Origin: JBHJGS01 sp050331575
Lineage (GTDB): Bacteria; Pseudomonadota; Alphaproteobacteria; Sphingomonadales; Rhodothalassiaceae
Direction: 5' to 3'
DNA: 64,000 nt
NCBI GenBank assembly: GCA_050331575.1
Contig: JBHJGS010000036.1
Coordinates: 12,233-76,232 of the forward strand
In this document: in pieces, positions 47,685 through 57,359 of the stretch
Position numbering within the stretch: the first letter of the stretch is position 1
Layout: each line of letters starts with the position of its first letter
Position numbers and translations under genes: made by a program
Notes under the pieces: model-generated
Told to the model about the DNA's origin: nothing
The model's database searches: none
What the model saw: only the letters and a program-made list of their open reading frames with translations

Positions 47685-47987
47685 GGCGCACCTCTCCTGA
47701 TCCAGGTAACCTAGGGCCCCCCGGTTACTGCGTTGTTAATGGTTCCAAACAAGGCCATCATGCCTGCGTCAGTTAACCATGGCAAAAGCGCGAGAAGCAA
47801 GCTGCGGGCCAAAGTCAGCGCCGTATGCTGTGCTCGGTGAGCGGGCATCACCAGCCCAACCGGGCGTCTTTAGCGCCCGCACGCTTGCACGGGTCCGGCC
47901 GGCGCGCCTATGGTCGCGCGTCGCTTCGAGCAACATCTGACCGATTGGACTTCGTTGCTCGCCCCATCAAAGGCGGGATCGCGCAGC
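47685..47987. other. Divergent gap flbT / AAA ATPase
   Basis: 303 bases. On the flbT side GTTACTGCGTTGTTAA (47724-47739) resembles a CtrA box (TTAC/TTAA with seven bases between; consensus TTAA-N7-TTAA), weak evidence. On the other side a partial dispersed repeat (47928-47977) lies directly before the ATPase gene. Confidence 0.4.
47928..47977. repeat. Dispersed palindromic repeat, copy E (partial)
   Basis: GAGCAACATCTGACCGATTG ... GTTGCTCGCCCCATCAAAGGCGGG. The outer GAGCAAC/GTTGCTC pair forms a seven-base stem. It ends ten bases before the ATG of the AAA ATPase, so it would lie in that gene's leader. Confidence 0.78.
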
Positions 47988-48836
47988 ATGAACCGTTTCG
48001 AAGGCACCAGCCGCTACGTCGCCACCGAAGATTTGAAGGTTGCCGTCAATGCCGCGGTGACGCTGAAACGCCCGCTGCTGATCAAGGGCGAGCCCGGCAC
48101 CGGCAAGACCGTGCTGGCCGCGGAAGTGGCCGAGGCGCTGGGCGCGGAGCTGATCGAATGGCACATCAAGTCCACCACGCGGGCGCAGCAGGGCCTGTAT
48201 GAATATGACGCCGTCTCACGCCTGCGCGACAGCCAGCTGGGCGACGAGAAAGTCCGCGATATCGGCAATTACATCAAGCGCGGCAAGCTGTGGGAGGCGT
48301 TTGAGCGAGACCAGACGCCGATCTTGCTGATCGATGAGATCGACAAGGCGGATATTGAATTCCCCAATGACCTGCTGCTCGAATTGGACCGCATGGAATT
48401 CCATGTCTATGAAACCGGGCAGACCGTGCGCGCCAAGAACCGGCCGATCGTGATCATCACCTCCAACAATGAGAAGGAATTGCCGGACGCGTTTTTGCGG
48501 CGGTGCTTTTTTCATTATATCCGCTTCCCCGACGCTGAAACGATGCAGGCGATCGTGGAGGTGCATTTTCCGGGCATTCACGCCCGCTTGGTGCGCGAGG
48601 CGCTGACCCGGTTTTATGAGGTCCGCGACATGCCGGGGCTGAAAAAGAAGCCCTCGACGTCCGAGCTGCTGGACTGGCTGAAGCTGTTGATGGCGGAAGA
48701 TCTGCCGCCGGAGGCCCTGCGCGCGACCGACAAGAAGAGCCTGATCCCGCCGTTGCACGGCGCGCTGTTGAAGAATGAGCAGGATGTCCAGCTGTTCGAG
48801 CGACTGGCGTTCATGAGCCGGCGCGAAGGCTCGTAA
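47988..48836 (+). CDS. MoxR/CoxD-like AAA ATPase
   Basis: 282 residues. Seen: Walker A LIKGEPGTGKTVLAAEVAEA, IKSTTRAQQGLYEYDAVSRL, Walker B ILLIDEIDKADIEFPNDLLL, FHVYETGQTV, and sensor IVIITSNNEKELPDAFLRRC. This is the CoxD/CbbQ-like branch, in which an ATPase works with a VWA protein (CoxE) on a metal enzyme. No VWA gene is adjacent; cysD follows. The ATG at 47988 is chosen because the upstream frame to 47910 runs through repeat copy E. Confidence 0.92.
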   Translation: MNRFEGTSRYVATEDLKVAVNAAVTLKRPLLIKGEPGTGKTVLAAEVAEALGAELIEWHIKSTTRAQQGLYEYDAVSRLRDSQLGDEKVRDIGNYIKRGKLWEAFERDQTPILLIDEIDKADIEFPNDLLLELDRMEFHVYETGQTVRAKNRPIVIITSNNEKELPDAFLRRCFFHYIRFPDAETMQAIVEVHFPGIHARLVREALTRFYEVRDMPGLKKKPSTSELLDWLKLLMAEDLPPEALRATDKKSLIPPLHGALLKNEQDVQLFERLAFMSRREGS

Positions 48837-48917
48837 TCGGCGGCGTCACGGCCCTTGCCGCGGCTTCGGAAAGGCTTTAGGGCCGGGCGCGTCCGTTCGT
48901 CCTGAAGAGTGCCCGCC

Positions 48918-49817
48918 ATGCCGCTGACCCATCTCGATCGCTTGGAAGCCGAAGCCATCCACATCATCCGCGAGGTGGCCACCGAATTCCGCCATCCCGT
49001 GCTGCTCTATTCGGTCGGCAAGGACAGCCAGGTGATGCTGTATCTGGCGCGCAAGGCCTTCTATCCCGGCCGCCTGCCCTTCCCGGTGATGATGATCGAC
49101 ACCCTGTGGAATTTCCGGGAGATGTACACGTTCCGTGACCGCATGGAGCAGGAATGGGAGCTCGATCTCATCGTCCATATCAATAAGGACGGGCGTGCCC
49201 AGGGCATCGACCCATTCAAGCATGGCTCGGCTCTGTTCACCGAAATCATGAATCTGGGCGGCCTCCGGCAGGCGCTTGAGGTGCACAAGTTCGACGCGGC
49301 CTTCGGCGGCGGCCGACGCGACGAGGAGAAAAGCCGCGCCAAGGAACGCATCTTTTCCTTCCGCGCCGAGGGCCAGCGCTGGGATCCCAAGGGCCAGCGG
49401 CCGGAACTGTGGCGCACCTATAATACCCGCCTGGCGCCCGGCCAGAGCATGCGCGTGTTCCCGCTGTCCAACTGGACGGAGGTGGATATCTGGCAATATA
49501 TCTGGCGCGAGCAGATCCCGCTGGTGCCGCTCTATTTCGCCGCGGAGCGCCCGGTAGTGGAGCGCGACGGCATGCTGCTGATGGTCGATGATGAGCGCAT
49601 GCCCCTGGGCCCGGAGGAGAAGCCGGAGATGAAGATGGTGCGCTTCCGCACCTTGGGCGATTATCCGCTGACCGGGGCGGTGGAATCGCACGCTGACACG
49701 CTGGAAAAGATCATCGAAGAGATGCTCACCACCGGAACCTCAGAACGTGCCGGCCGCGTCATCGACAAGGATCATGGCGCGTCGATGGAACGCAAAAAGC
49801 AGCAGGGATATTATTAA
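48918..49817 (+). CDS. cysD: Sulfate adenylyltransferase subunit 2
   Basis: 299 residues. With CysN it makes adenylyl sulfate from ATP and sulfate. Seen: the PP-loop LLYSVGKDSQVMLYLARKAF, VMMIDTLWNFREMY, FDAAFGGGRRDEEKSRAKER, FPLSNWTEVDIWQYIWREQI and the C-terminal end ERKKQQGYY. The ATG at 48918 is used; the GTG at 48909 is an alternative. cysN does not follow, so this is a solitary cysD; the partner may be elsewhere. Confidence 0.95.
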   Translation: MPLTHLDRLEAEAIHIIREVATEFRHPVLLYSVGKDSQVMLYLARKAFYPGRLPFPVMMIDTLWNFREMYTFRDRMEQEWELDLIVHINKDGRAQGIDPFKHGSALFTEIMNLGGLRQALEVHKFDAAFGGGRRDEEKSRAKERIFSFRAEGQRWDPKGQRPELWRTYNTRLAPGQSMRVFPLSNWTEVDIWQYIWREQIPLVPLYFAAERPVVERDGMLLMVDDERMPLGPEEKPEMKMVRFRTLGDYPLTGAVESHADTLEKIIEEMLTTGTSERAGRVIDKDHGASMERKKQQGYY

Positions 49818-50029
49818 CCGGACGAAGGGGTGTGGGACCCGGCTGGGCGCCTTGCGCCTCCCGGTGACGCCCGCGCTGGCTGAGCGCACCCGCCATTGTG
49901 CGCTGAAGGCGCGACGCCTCATAGCGCCCGGCGCCAGGGCAACGCCGCGGCGCTGGGCGGCTCGCGATGATGCTGGAGCAGGGCCGGGTCGGACACGGCC
50001 ATGCAGCGGCTGAGACCAAAGCTGCGTGT

Positions 50030-50092
50030 CCCATAGAAGGCGGGCCGCTTCATCCGATCAATCGCGGTCGCGATTGATCGGATCATGCCCTA
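50030..50092. repeat. Dispersed palindromic repeat, copy F (half)
   Basis: CCCATAGAAGGCGGGCCGCTTCATCC, then CGATCAATCGCG/CGCGATTGATCG with a two-base loop and GATCATGCCCTAG. The terminal CTA on the plus strand is the TAG stop codon of the phosphatase gene on the minus strand. The rest of the 272-base gap 49818-50089 holds no gene. Confidence 0.85.
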
Positions 50093-51121
50093 GCGCAGCA
50101 AATCTACCGGAAGTCTCAGCGCGCGCACCGGCTTGCCGTCTTCGGATCGGTGCAGCGACATGGCCACCGTGCCAAGCTCCGCGTCGATCTCGATGAGGCC
50201 GAAATTCTCGCCGCCATAGGTGCCGAGGATCTGATAGGGGCCGTCCTCATTGGTCTTGGCCCAGCCGCCACGATTCAGGCTGGAGGCGGTGAATTCGTAA
50301 AGCGGATAATCGAGCGCCTGGTCATTCAGATAAAAGCCGCCCAAATGCCGATCGCCGGACAACAGGATGATGCCCTTCGCCCCGGTGCGCGCGAACAGGT
50401 CGAACAGCTTCTGCCGCTCTTTGGGAAAATTGCCCCAGCGTTCGAAATGATGACTGTCCGCCAGAATCTGGATGGAGGAGGCGATGAAGCGCAAATCGGC
50501 CGGCTTTTCCAGCTGTTGCTCCAGCCAGGCCCATTGCTGTTCGCCCAGGATCGTGACATCGGCGCTGGGATCATCGACATAGGCGCCGCGGCGCGCGTCG
50601 ATGCGCCGCTCAATGCGGGTCAAGGGCGAGCGGTTCCAGCGCGTGTCCAGCATCAAGATCTGCACGGTCATGCCGTCGACCTCGCGCTCGATGGCATAAT
50701 AGACCCCGTCGCGGCTTTCCACCGCGTCTGCTTGGGGAAAGTCGAAAAAGGCCAGCAGTTCCTGTTTGGCCTCCTGCTTGAACGGCAGCTCTTCGCCGGC
50801 ATCGTTCAGGCCGTAATCATGATCGTCCCAGATCGGATAGATCGGCACATCCTGCGCAAATGAGCGGTACGGTTCGTGCTGGCTTTGCAATTCATAGGCA
50901 TGGCGCAGGCCCTCAACGCCCGGCCGTTCTTCACGGTAAATGTCGCCATAGACATTATCGCCCAGGAACAGGAACATCGCTGGATCCTTGGCGGCGATTT
51001 CATTCCAATACTGCTGTTCATCTTCCTGATTGTTGCACGAGCCGATGGCAATCGTCAGTGGCTCCGCATGAGCGCTCGCCGCAGCAAACGAAAGCAGCGC
51101 AAGGATCTTCCAAGACCGCAT
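50090..51121 (-). CDS. Alkaline phosphatase D-like metallophosphatase, secreted
   Basis: 343 residues with a signal peptide (SWKILALLSFAAASAHA). Seen: IAIGSCNNQEDEQQYWNEI, FLFLGDNVYGDIYREE, VPIYPIWDDHDYGLND, MLDTRWNRSPLTR and ILLSGDRHLGGFYL, the PhoD-type metal ligands (D, N, D, H). Likely periplasmic phosphodiesterase/phosphatase; substrate unknown. Its stop codon coincides with the end of a dispersed repeat. Divergent from an MCP gene across a 222-base gap that holds the promoters. Confidence 0.9.
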   Translation of the reverse strand: MRSWKILALLSFAAASAHAEPLTIAIGSCNNQEDEQQYWNEIAAKDPAMFLFLGDNVYGDIYREERPGVEGLRHAYELQSQHEPYRSFAQDVPIYPIWDDHDYGLNDAGEELPFKQEAKQELLAFFDFPQADAVESRDGVYYAIEREVDGMTVQILMLDTRWNRSPLTRIERRIDARRGAYVDDPSADVTILGEQQWAWLEQQLEKPADLRFIASSIQILADSHHFERWGNFPKERQKLFDLFARTGAKGIILLSGDRHLGGFYLNDQALDYPLYEFTASSLNRGGWAKTNEDGPYQILGTYGGENFGLIEIDAELGTVAMSLHRSEDGKPVRALRLPVDLLR

Positions 51122-51343
51122 GTAAACCTCTCCTCAGCGATGGTTAGCGAGCCTTTAAAGGTCTTCGATGTCGCTTCCATGACACTCTGCCGCGAACAGG
51201 AGCGCTACCGAAACAATCTTCGCGCCGTTCTGAAGGCAGTCTCTGGTCTTGACTGATTCTTGGCATCTCCCGTTTTAGAAACTTTTCAGTAAACAATTAC
51301 GCTCAGACTGACTTACTACGATCTTGATTCTCTGAGAAAAATT

Positions 51344-53029
51344 ATGACGATCAGAAGGCGTGCGTTTCTGTTTATCCTTGGGCTTGCGTCCTTGCTTGCT
51401 GTGTCCCTTTTTGCAGTTTCCCAGACATCGAAAGGGGCTAAATTTTATCAAATGAACTTCTACCACACTTTGTATGCAGGGCAGATCGATAGCCTCGCGC
51501 GAACGGATGCCCTCGATCGCCGCGATGCAACGCGCGCTCAGGCTTTGATCGAAGGTCTTCGCGAGCAACCGCAGGCCTGCCTGCGCACCATTAACCTCCT
51601 GGACCGCGCCATCATGGCAATGATCGGAACCGCGGCCATCATCGACATTTGCCAGCGCGGTGACGTCACTGCGGCGCAAGGCCTCGCCGCCGTCCAGGCC
51701 TTCCGACGAACCGGCGATGCGGTGGCCTTCCAAGCCGCCCTGAAGCAGACCGCAGCGGAAGCGCTCAATCATTCTAACGATTTTGAAGCCCCTGTTAACG
51801 AAACCGTCAGTTTCATCATCACAGCGATGACGGTTTTGCTGATCGCCCTGGGGCTGCCCGTGGCCAGTGCGATCGGCTGGCAGATGCGCCGGATTGCCCG
51901 GCAGATCAGCGATCTGCGCACCCCGATGGCGGCCCTCGGCCAAGGCGATACCAGCGTCCAGATCCCCTTTACCCAGCAGACCGACGAATTGGGCAGCATG
52001 GCACGCGATCTGGAGATATTCCGAGACAATGCAGTGCAGAACAAGCGCTTGACCGAGGACGCTGCTGCTGCAGAGCGTGCCCGGCTTGAGCAGGAGCGCA
52101 CCGAACAAGCAGCCCGCCTGCAACGCCAGCAGGAACGGGAGGCCGAACAAAAGGCAAGAGACACGGCCTTGGCCGAGGAGCGACGGCAAAATATGCTGGC
52201 CATCGCTGATCAGGTGGAAGACCAGGTGGGCCAGGTGGCCGTGCGGCTTCAGGCGGCTGTGGAACAATTGACCGGCACCGCCGCGGCGATGACGGGCCAA
52301 ACCGAAACTGCTGCGCAAGACAGCACCGCCATGGCGCAATCAGCGAATGAGGCCAACGCCAATCTGCAATCGATCGCATCGGCGACCGAGCAACTTACCG
52401 CCTCGGTCAGCGAGATCGGCCACAGCGTGGCCCGCGCCAGCGAGGTGATCGGCACCGTTCAGTCCGATGTGCAGGGCGCTGTCGGCGGCATCAATGAGCT
52501 GGCCCAGTCCAGTGACCGCATTGGCAATGTTGTCCAGCTCATTCAGGAGATTGCCGAGCAGACCAATTTGCTCGCGCTGAATGCGACGATTGAGGCCGCG
52601 CGCGCCGGCGAGGCAGGGAAAGGCTTTGCGGTCGTCGCCGCGGAGGTGAAATCCTTGGCCAACCAAACCGCCAAGGCGACCGACGAAATCAGCACCCTGA
52701 TCGGCAATATCCAGCGCTCTACCCAAGGAACGGTTTCCGGCATCCAACGCGTCAGCGAGGGCGTCGACCGGGTCGATCAGGTGTCAGCCTCGGTCGCAGC
52801 GGCCGTTGAGGAACAATCCGCCAGCACCGGAGAGATCAATCGCTCGCTGCAAGGGGCCGCCGGCAGCGTCAGCGACGTGGCCGCGCGGGCGCAAAACACC
52901 GCTCGCCTGGTGTCTGCTACCGGAACCGGGGCGCAGGAGACGCGTGCCGCGGCGGATGCGCTGCGCCAGGAGGCCGAGACGTTAAAGGCCGCGGTGCAAA
53001 CGCTGATCAGCGAATTGCGCGCGGCCTGA
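51344..53029 (+). CDS. Methyl-accepting chemotaxis protein
   Basis: 561 residues. Seen: TM1 (about 7-27), a periplasmic domain of about 125 residues with helical pattern, TM2 (154-178, SFIITAMTVLLIALGLPVAS), a HAMP domain, a charged coiled stretch (about 218-265, rich in Gln/Glu/Arg), and the signalling tip EQTNLLALNATIEAARAGEA with GKGFAVVAAEVKSLA. No C-terminal NWETF-like tether. Ligand unknown. Adds to the motility genes of this window though it is not in a che operon. Confidence 0.95.
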   Translation: MTIRRRAFLFILGLASLLAVSLFAVSQTSKGAKFYQMNFYHTLYAGQIDSLARTDALDRRDATRAQALIEGLREQPQACLRTINLLDRAIMAMIGTAAIIDICQRGDVTAAQGLAAVQAFRRTGDAVAFQAALKQTAAEALNHSNDFEAPVNETVSFIITAMTVLLIALGLPVASAIGWQMRRIARQISDLRTPMAALGQGDTSVQIPFTQQTDELGSMARDLEIFRDNAVQNKRLTEDAAAAERARLEQERTEQAARLQRQQEREAEQKARDTALAEERRQNMLAIADQVEDQVGQVAVRLQAAVEQLTGTAAAMTGQTETAAQDSTAMAQSANEANANLQSIASATEQLTASVSEIGHSVARASEVIGTVQSDVQGAVGGINELAQSSDRIGNVVQLIQEIAEQTNLLALNATIEAARAGEAGKGFAVVAAEVKSLANQTAKATDEISTLIGNIQRSTQGTVSGIQRVSEGVDRVDQVSASVAAAVEEQSASTGEINRSLQGAAGSVSDVAARAQNTARLVSATGTGAQETRAAADALRQEAETLKAAVQTLISELRAA

Positions 53030-53038
53030 TTCTCCGCT

Positions 53039-53500
53039 TCAGCGCACGAAAAACAGCATCAAGGTCTCTGCGATCATGGCGGGCTTGTCTTCGCCTTCGA
53101 TTTCCACACTGACCTCGCACGTCAGCAGATATTGGTTATTGCCGCGGTCCTTGACCTCTTTCAGCGTCACATGCGGGCGAACGCGGCTGCCGACCTTGAC
53201 CGGATTGATGAAGCGCGCCTTGTTCAGCCCATAATTCACGGCCATTTCGATATCGGCCGGCTGGATGCCCGACTGGTTGAAGAAATAGGGCAATAGCGAC
53301 ATGGTAAGAAAACCGTGGGCGATCGTGGTGCCGAACGGGGTCTGCGCCGCCTTTTCCGAATCCACGTGGATGAATTGATGATCCAGCGTGGCATCGGCGA
53401 ACAGGTTGATCCGATCTTGCTCCACCTTGAACCAATCGCCTGGTTCCAGGGGCTTGCCCACCCATTGCGGCAAGTGCTTTGCATCCACTGTCGTTACCAT
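53039..53500 (-). CDS. MaoC-like (R)-specific enoyl-CoA hydratase / NodN-like
   Basis: 153 residues, hotdog fold. Seen: LDHQFIHVDSEKAAQTPFG, TIAHGFLTMSLLPYFF with the catalytic Asp and His of hydratase motif 2, and NYGLNKARFINPVKVGSRVR. Hydrates trans-2-enoyl-CoA, typically in fatty acid degradation or polyester supply. Next to an amidohydrolase gene on the same strand, 29 bases apart, so perhaps co-transcribed. Convergent with the MCP gene. Confidence 0.92.
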   Translation of the reverse strand: MVTTVDAKHLPQWVGKPLEPGDWFKVEQDRINLFADATLDHQFIHVDSEKAAQTPFGTTIAHGFLTMSLLPYFFNQSGIQPADIEMAVNYGLNKARFINPVKVGSRVRPHVTLKEVKDRGNNQYLLTCEVSVEIEGEDKPAMIAETLMLFFVR

Positions 53501-53529
53501 CGGCTACCCTCCTGCGGTTCGGATATCTG

Positions 53530-55428
53530 TTAGGCCGCGGCCTGTAAGCGCTGCGGTGTTGCGCCCGAGGCTGTCAGCACCCGGCCGGCTTTGCATGCAC
53601 CGAGCGCGTCAGTCAGCTCTTGCCCGTCATATAATTGCACGCCACTGACCCAGACGCCGCGCACCACGCCGTCGGGCCGGTTGACCAGCTGTTCAGCCTG
53701 CATGCTCTGCCGATACCGCCACACCGTGGTGGCCTCCGGATCATGGGCGGCGAGCCGCGCTGGATCGATCAATACCAGGTCCGCCGGGGCACCGGGCTCC
53801 ACCCGGCCCGCCTCAAGGCCGAAGAATTCAGCAGGCTCCCGGGTCAGGCGGCGGACCATGGTCGCAACCGCCTCCAAGCCATCAGCCCAGGCGATCTGCA
53901 GGGCCCGCAGATTGCCGTCGTAAAACGCCATATTGGTCAGATGCGCACCGGAGTCATTAAAGCCGGGCAGCATCAAGGGATCGCGCAGAAGCCCCTTGAC
54001 CACTTCGGGCCGATCATTCGCCGAGACCGTCGACCAGACCAAATCCAGATCGTAGTGGCGCAACAGGTGCAGCATGAAGTGCGCATCATCGCCGATCGGA
54101 TTGGGCGCCTGCTCAAAGGCGGCCAGTTCGTCATCATTCTGCGTTGCGCCCCCATAAGTCTGGTAGGCCATCAGCCGGCGGTAGATTTGGCCCAGCGTAT
54201 GGCCTTGCCAGATCGGGACCGGGCTGCGCTCGACGCGCATGCCGTCCAAATCGCGGGCAATCGCAAAGTCTTCTCGCCGCAGCCGCCGCTTCAGCCAAGC
54301 TAGGCCAAAGCGGCGCTTGCCTTTGCGCCACATCGCAAGAAAGTCTGCCTGCCAGGCCGGATCGTCCATAATCGCCTGCCGCGCTGCCCGGTCTTCCAGG
54401 TCCGGCTCGTTCAAGCGTCGCAGCGGCGGAATTTCTTCAGCCAGGGGCGTGATCGGGCCCGCCGCCCAGGTCTTGAATGGGGCAGCCAGCGCCTGCAATC
54501 GGAAGCGGCCGTCCAGCAGGGTCGAATTGAGCAACCGCGACAGGGCTTTGGCAATGGTGACGAGGGAGCGGTTGGTGCTGACATCCAAGGCCGCCACGGC
54601 GGTGGTGCGCAACGGCTTGCCGTAGATCCGGCCGCTGGTCAGCGCAAAGGTGCGCAACACTTTCAGCGGACTGTCCTTCGGCGGGGTCGCCTGCCACAGC
54701 CGGTCATAGGCGCGCACCACCGCGGTCAGCCGCTTCAATTCCTTAAAGCGTCCGAACTGGCCGGGGATCGGACGCCGCTGATTGGGGTGATTGGCCAGAT
54801 AATGAAATGGCAGCGCGTCTGTGGAAAAGCCGATATATCCCTGCTGCATGCCCAATTCCAAAAGGGCCGCCATGCGCGCCAATTCGCCGGGCGTGGGATC
54901 ACGGTCGACACTGGCCTTCAGGCCCATGACTTCGATGCGCAGCATGGAATGCGGAATCATCGGCGCGATATTGGGGCCCAACGGTAATTGATCCAGATGG
55001 GTCAGATAATGTGCGCTGTCGCGCCAAACCGCCTTATCGGCAACCTTGCGCAAAACGTGCTTGGGGATGTTCTCCACCCGCGCGAAGCAATCGACGATCG
55101 GGTCCTGCTCCTCGGTCCGTTGATTTCCATAGGCCAGGCCGATCGAGCAATTGGACACGACGACCGTGGTGCTGCCGTGCCGCACGGCTTCAGGCAGACC
55201 CGGTTCCAGTTCGACTTCCAGGTCGAAATGGGTGTGGATGTCGAGCAGGCCCGGCATCAGCCACAGCCCAGACGCCTGAACGACGCGTTCGGCGCGGCTT
55301 CGATCCAGGTTTGGGCCCCGGGTTGCAATGCATCCATCGACCACCGCGATATCGTGCCGCACCGGCGCCTCACCGCTGCCGTCGAACACAAGCGCGTCGC
55401 AAATCACCAGGTCCCAATCGGTCGTCAT
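53530..55428 (-). CDS. N-acyl-D-amino-acid deacylase family amidohydrolase
   Basis: 632 residues. Seen: DLVICDALVFDGSGEAPVRH, metal-binding GLLDIHTHFDLEVELEPGLP (HTH), a family Cys in VVVSNCSIGLAYG, LPGFNDSGAHLTNMAFYDG with the catalytic Asp region, and GVEPGAPADLVLIDP-type C-terminal strand. This is the D-aminoacylase (COG3653) branch; the natural substrate is uncertain. Translationally coupled (ATGA) to the hydrolase gene upstream, which is coupled to ribF. Confidence 0.9.
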   Translation of the reverse strand: MTTDWDLVICDALVFDGSGEAPVRHDIAVVDGCIATRGPNLDRSRAERVVQASGLWLMPGLLDIHTHFDLEVELEPGLPEAVRHGSTTVVVSNCSIGLAYGNQRTEEQDPIVDCFARVENIPKHVLRKVADKAVWRDSAHYLTHLDQLPLGPNIAPMIPHSMLRIEVMGLKASVDRDPTPGELARMAALLELGMQQGYIGFSTDALPFHYLANHPNQRRPIPGQFGRFKELKRLTAVVRAYDRLWQATPPKDSPLKVLRTFALTSGRIYGKPLRTTAVAALDVSTNRSLVTIAKALSRLLNSTLLDGRFRLQALAAPFKTWAAGPITPLAEEIPPLRRLNEPDLEDRAARQAIMDDPAWQADFLAMWRKGKRRFGLAWLKRRLRREDFAIARDLDGMRVERSPVPIWQGHTLGQIYRRLMAYQTYGGATQNDDELAAFEQAPNPIGDDAHFMLHLLRHYDLDLVWSTVSANDRPEVVKGLLRDPLMLPGFNDSGAHLTNMAFYDGNLRALQIAWADGLEAVATMVRRLTREPAEFFGLEAGRVEPGAPADLVLIDPARLAAHDPEATTVWRYRQSMQAEQLVNRPDGVVRGVWVSGVQLYDGQELTDALGACKAGRVLTASGATPQRLQAAA

Positions 55429-56315
55429 GATGTCTCCCTAGCCGCTTCCACATGCCCAAGAAAGGCTAGATATGCCTCCGCCACCGCGTCTGGCGCCTCA
55501 ATGTGCGGATAATGGCCGATCCGCGGCAACCGCGTGACCGGATCGTCCGCGCGCACGATCTCTGCATAACGCTGAACCATATGGTCGCCGGAGATCGGGT
55601 CGGCGCTGCCGTTGATCAGCGCCATCGGGCAAGGCGCCTGGGTCAATGCGGCGACCCAGCGGGAACGGTGGACCTTGCGTTCGTGGCGATATCGGCTGAT
55701 CCGCGGCAGCACCTGCCGCCCCCGGCTTGTGGTGATCAGGCGCCAAAACGCCTCCAGCATAGCCTCGTCCGGCTGCGTGTCGGGTCCGAAAATGCGTTTG
55801 AAATTGGCATTGAACCGACCCGGTCCCATCGCTGCCGCCACCAACGGCCCCAGAGGCGACGACAATAGCCGCTGAACCAGCAAAGGCCGATGGGCTTCTG
55901 GAAAGATGCCACCATTGAGCAGACAGCAGGACTGCCAGATCCGAGCCTCAGGCACGCGCTCCAGATCGCGGGCGAGCAGTTCCTGCGCGACCGTGTCGCC
56001 ATAATCATGCGCCAACACATGGGCGTGGCGGATACCCGACCGCGCCAGAAGCGCTTCGACGAGGTCGGCCTGCTCCATGATCGAATAGGCATGAGGATGC
56101 GGCTTTTCGGAGAATCCAAAGCCGAGGAAATCCAGTGTCAGCAGGCGGCACGTCTTGCGCAACGCCGGCCAGAGCGGCGCCCAGTCCCAGCTGCTGGTGG
56201 GAAACCCATGCAGAGCGATGATCACCGGCCCGCCGCCGCCGCTGTCCACGGTGAACACGTCGTGCCCGTTCAATGTCTGGATCGTGCCGCCGTGCTGCCA
56301 TGCCTGCGGGCTCAT
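55425..56315 (-). CDS. Alpha/beta hydrolase with Asp nucleophile (haloalkane dehalogenase/MEST-like)
   Basis: 296 residues. Seen: ALHGFPTSSWDWAPLWPALR, TLDFLGFGFSEKPHPHAYSI and VLAHDYGDTVAQELLARD, where the HDYGD elbow puts Asp in the nucleophile position, as in haloalkane dehalogenases, epoxide hydrolases and the MEST family. Late His candidate in RIGHYPHIEAPDA. Substrate unknown. Start ATG overlaps the ribF stop, end overlaps the amidohydrolase ATG. Confidence 0.88.
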   Translation of the reverse strand: MSPQAWQHGGTIQTLNGHDVFTVDSGGGGPVIIALHGFPTSSWDWAPLWPALRKTCRLLTLDFLGFGFSEKPHPHAYSIMEQADLVEALLARSGIRHAHVLAHDYGDTVAQELLARDLERVPEARIWQSCCLLNGGIFPEAHRPLLVQRLLSSPLGPLVAAAMGPGRFNANFKRIFGPDTQPDEAMLEAFWRLITTSRGRQVLPRISRYRHERKVHRSRWVAALTQAPCPMALINGSADPISGDHMVQRYAEIVRADDPVTRLPRIGHYPHIEAPDAVAEAYLAFLGHVEAARETS

Positions 56316-57322
56316 GTCTGGTCCTCTCCGCTGTGTTGGTGCAGGCGCGGCGGCAGCAACCGGTCGCGCGCATTCTCAGGATCCGCCAACACCGCGCGGG
56401 CATTCTGAGCGTCCAAAGCGATTTGCGCTTTCAGTGCATCCAGCCCGTCAAAGCGCCGCTCGCCGCGCAGAAAACCGACCAACTCCACGCGAACGGTCTG
56501 GCCATAAAGGTCTTCGGCGAAATCGAATAGATGCGCTTCAACGCGCGCTTCCTCCGTTTGAAAGGTCGGCCGCCGGCCAATATTGGCCACTCCGTTTAAG
56601 ACCCGTCCATCCGTCAACACCGCGCGGATGGCATAGACCCCAAAGGCCGGCCGCAGCGCCTCACCCAGCGGGATATTCGCTGTTGGAAAACCGATCGTTC
56701 GGCCGCGCTGATCGCCCTTTTGAACAACGCCATTCAATGCCCACCAGTGCCCCAGCAAGGCGGCCGCCCGGCGCGCCTGACCGTCCCGCAACGCCTGCCG
56801 GACCAGCGTGGACGAATAAACCGCACCGGCCGATCCCTCGACCCCGACGGCCACCGGGGACACCACTTCCACGGCGATGCCACGCGGCACCAGATACTGC
56901 TCCATTAGCGCAGCATCACCCGCGCGCGCCTTGCCGAAGCGATAGTCATAGCCGATGACCAGCCCGGATGGCTGCAATTGATGGCATATCAAACGATCGA
57001 GGAATGCCATGGCACTGGTTTGCGACAGTGTCTGATCGAAGGGCAGTTCGACCATAAGATCAATGCCGAACGCCTGAAGGAGATGCCGCCGTTCGTCCCG
57101 AGGCGACAGCCGGAACGGCGGATCCTCCGGCCGGAAGAAACTGCGCGGATGCGGCTCAAAGGTGAGCACACCGGTTTGTGCGCGCAAGCTGCGGGCTAGG
57201 GCTGCAGCCTGGGCGACAACGGCTTGATGGCCGCGGTGAAATCCGTCAAAATTGCCGACGGCCAAAACAGTGCCGGCGGCCGCGCCGGTGACGGACGCAT
57301 CGAGATCGGCCAGAATGCGCAT
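56312..57322 (-). CDS. ribF: Bifunctional riboflavin kinase / FAD synthetase
   Basis: 336 residues. Makes FMN and FAD from riboflavin. N-terminal nucleotidyltransferase with AVGNFDGFHRGHQAVVAQA (HxGH-type FHRGH) and SGLVIGYDYRFGKARAGDA; C-terminal kinase with GRTIGFPTANIPLGEALRPA and GVYAIRAVL. First gene of the minus-strand operon ribF-hydrolase-D-aminoacylase, all coupled by four-base overlaps. Divergent from cheY. Confidence 0.96.
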   Translation of the reverse strand: MRILADLDASVTGAAAGTVLAVGNFDGFHRGHQAVVAQAAALARSLRAQTGVLTFEPHPRSFFRPEDPPFRLSPRDERRHLLQAFGIDLMVELPFDQTLSQTSAMAFLDRLICHQLQPSGLVIGYDYRFGKARAGDAALMEQYLVPRGIAVEVVSPVAVGVEGSAGAVYSSTLVRQALRDGQARRAAALLGHWWALNGVVQKGDQRGRTIGFPTANIPLGEALRPAFGVYAIRAVLTDGRVLNGVANIGRRPTFQTEEARVEAHLFDFAEDLYGQTVRVELVGFLRGERRFDGLDALKAQIALDAQNARAVLADPENARDRLLPPRLHQHSGEDQT

Positions 57323-57359
57323 ATTTGGGCCTTATTTAAAGGTGCGTTCGCATCAGGGG

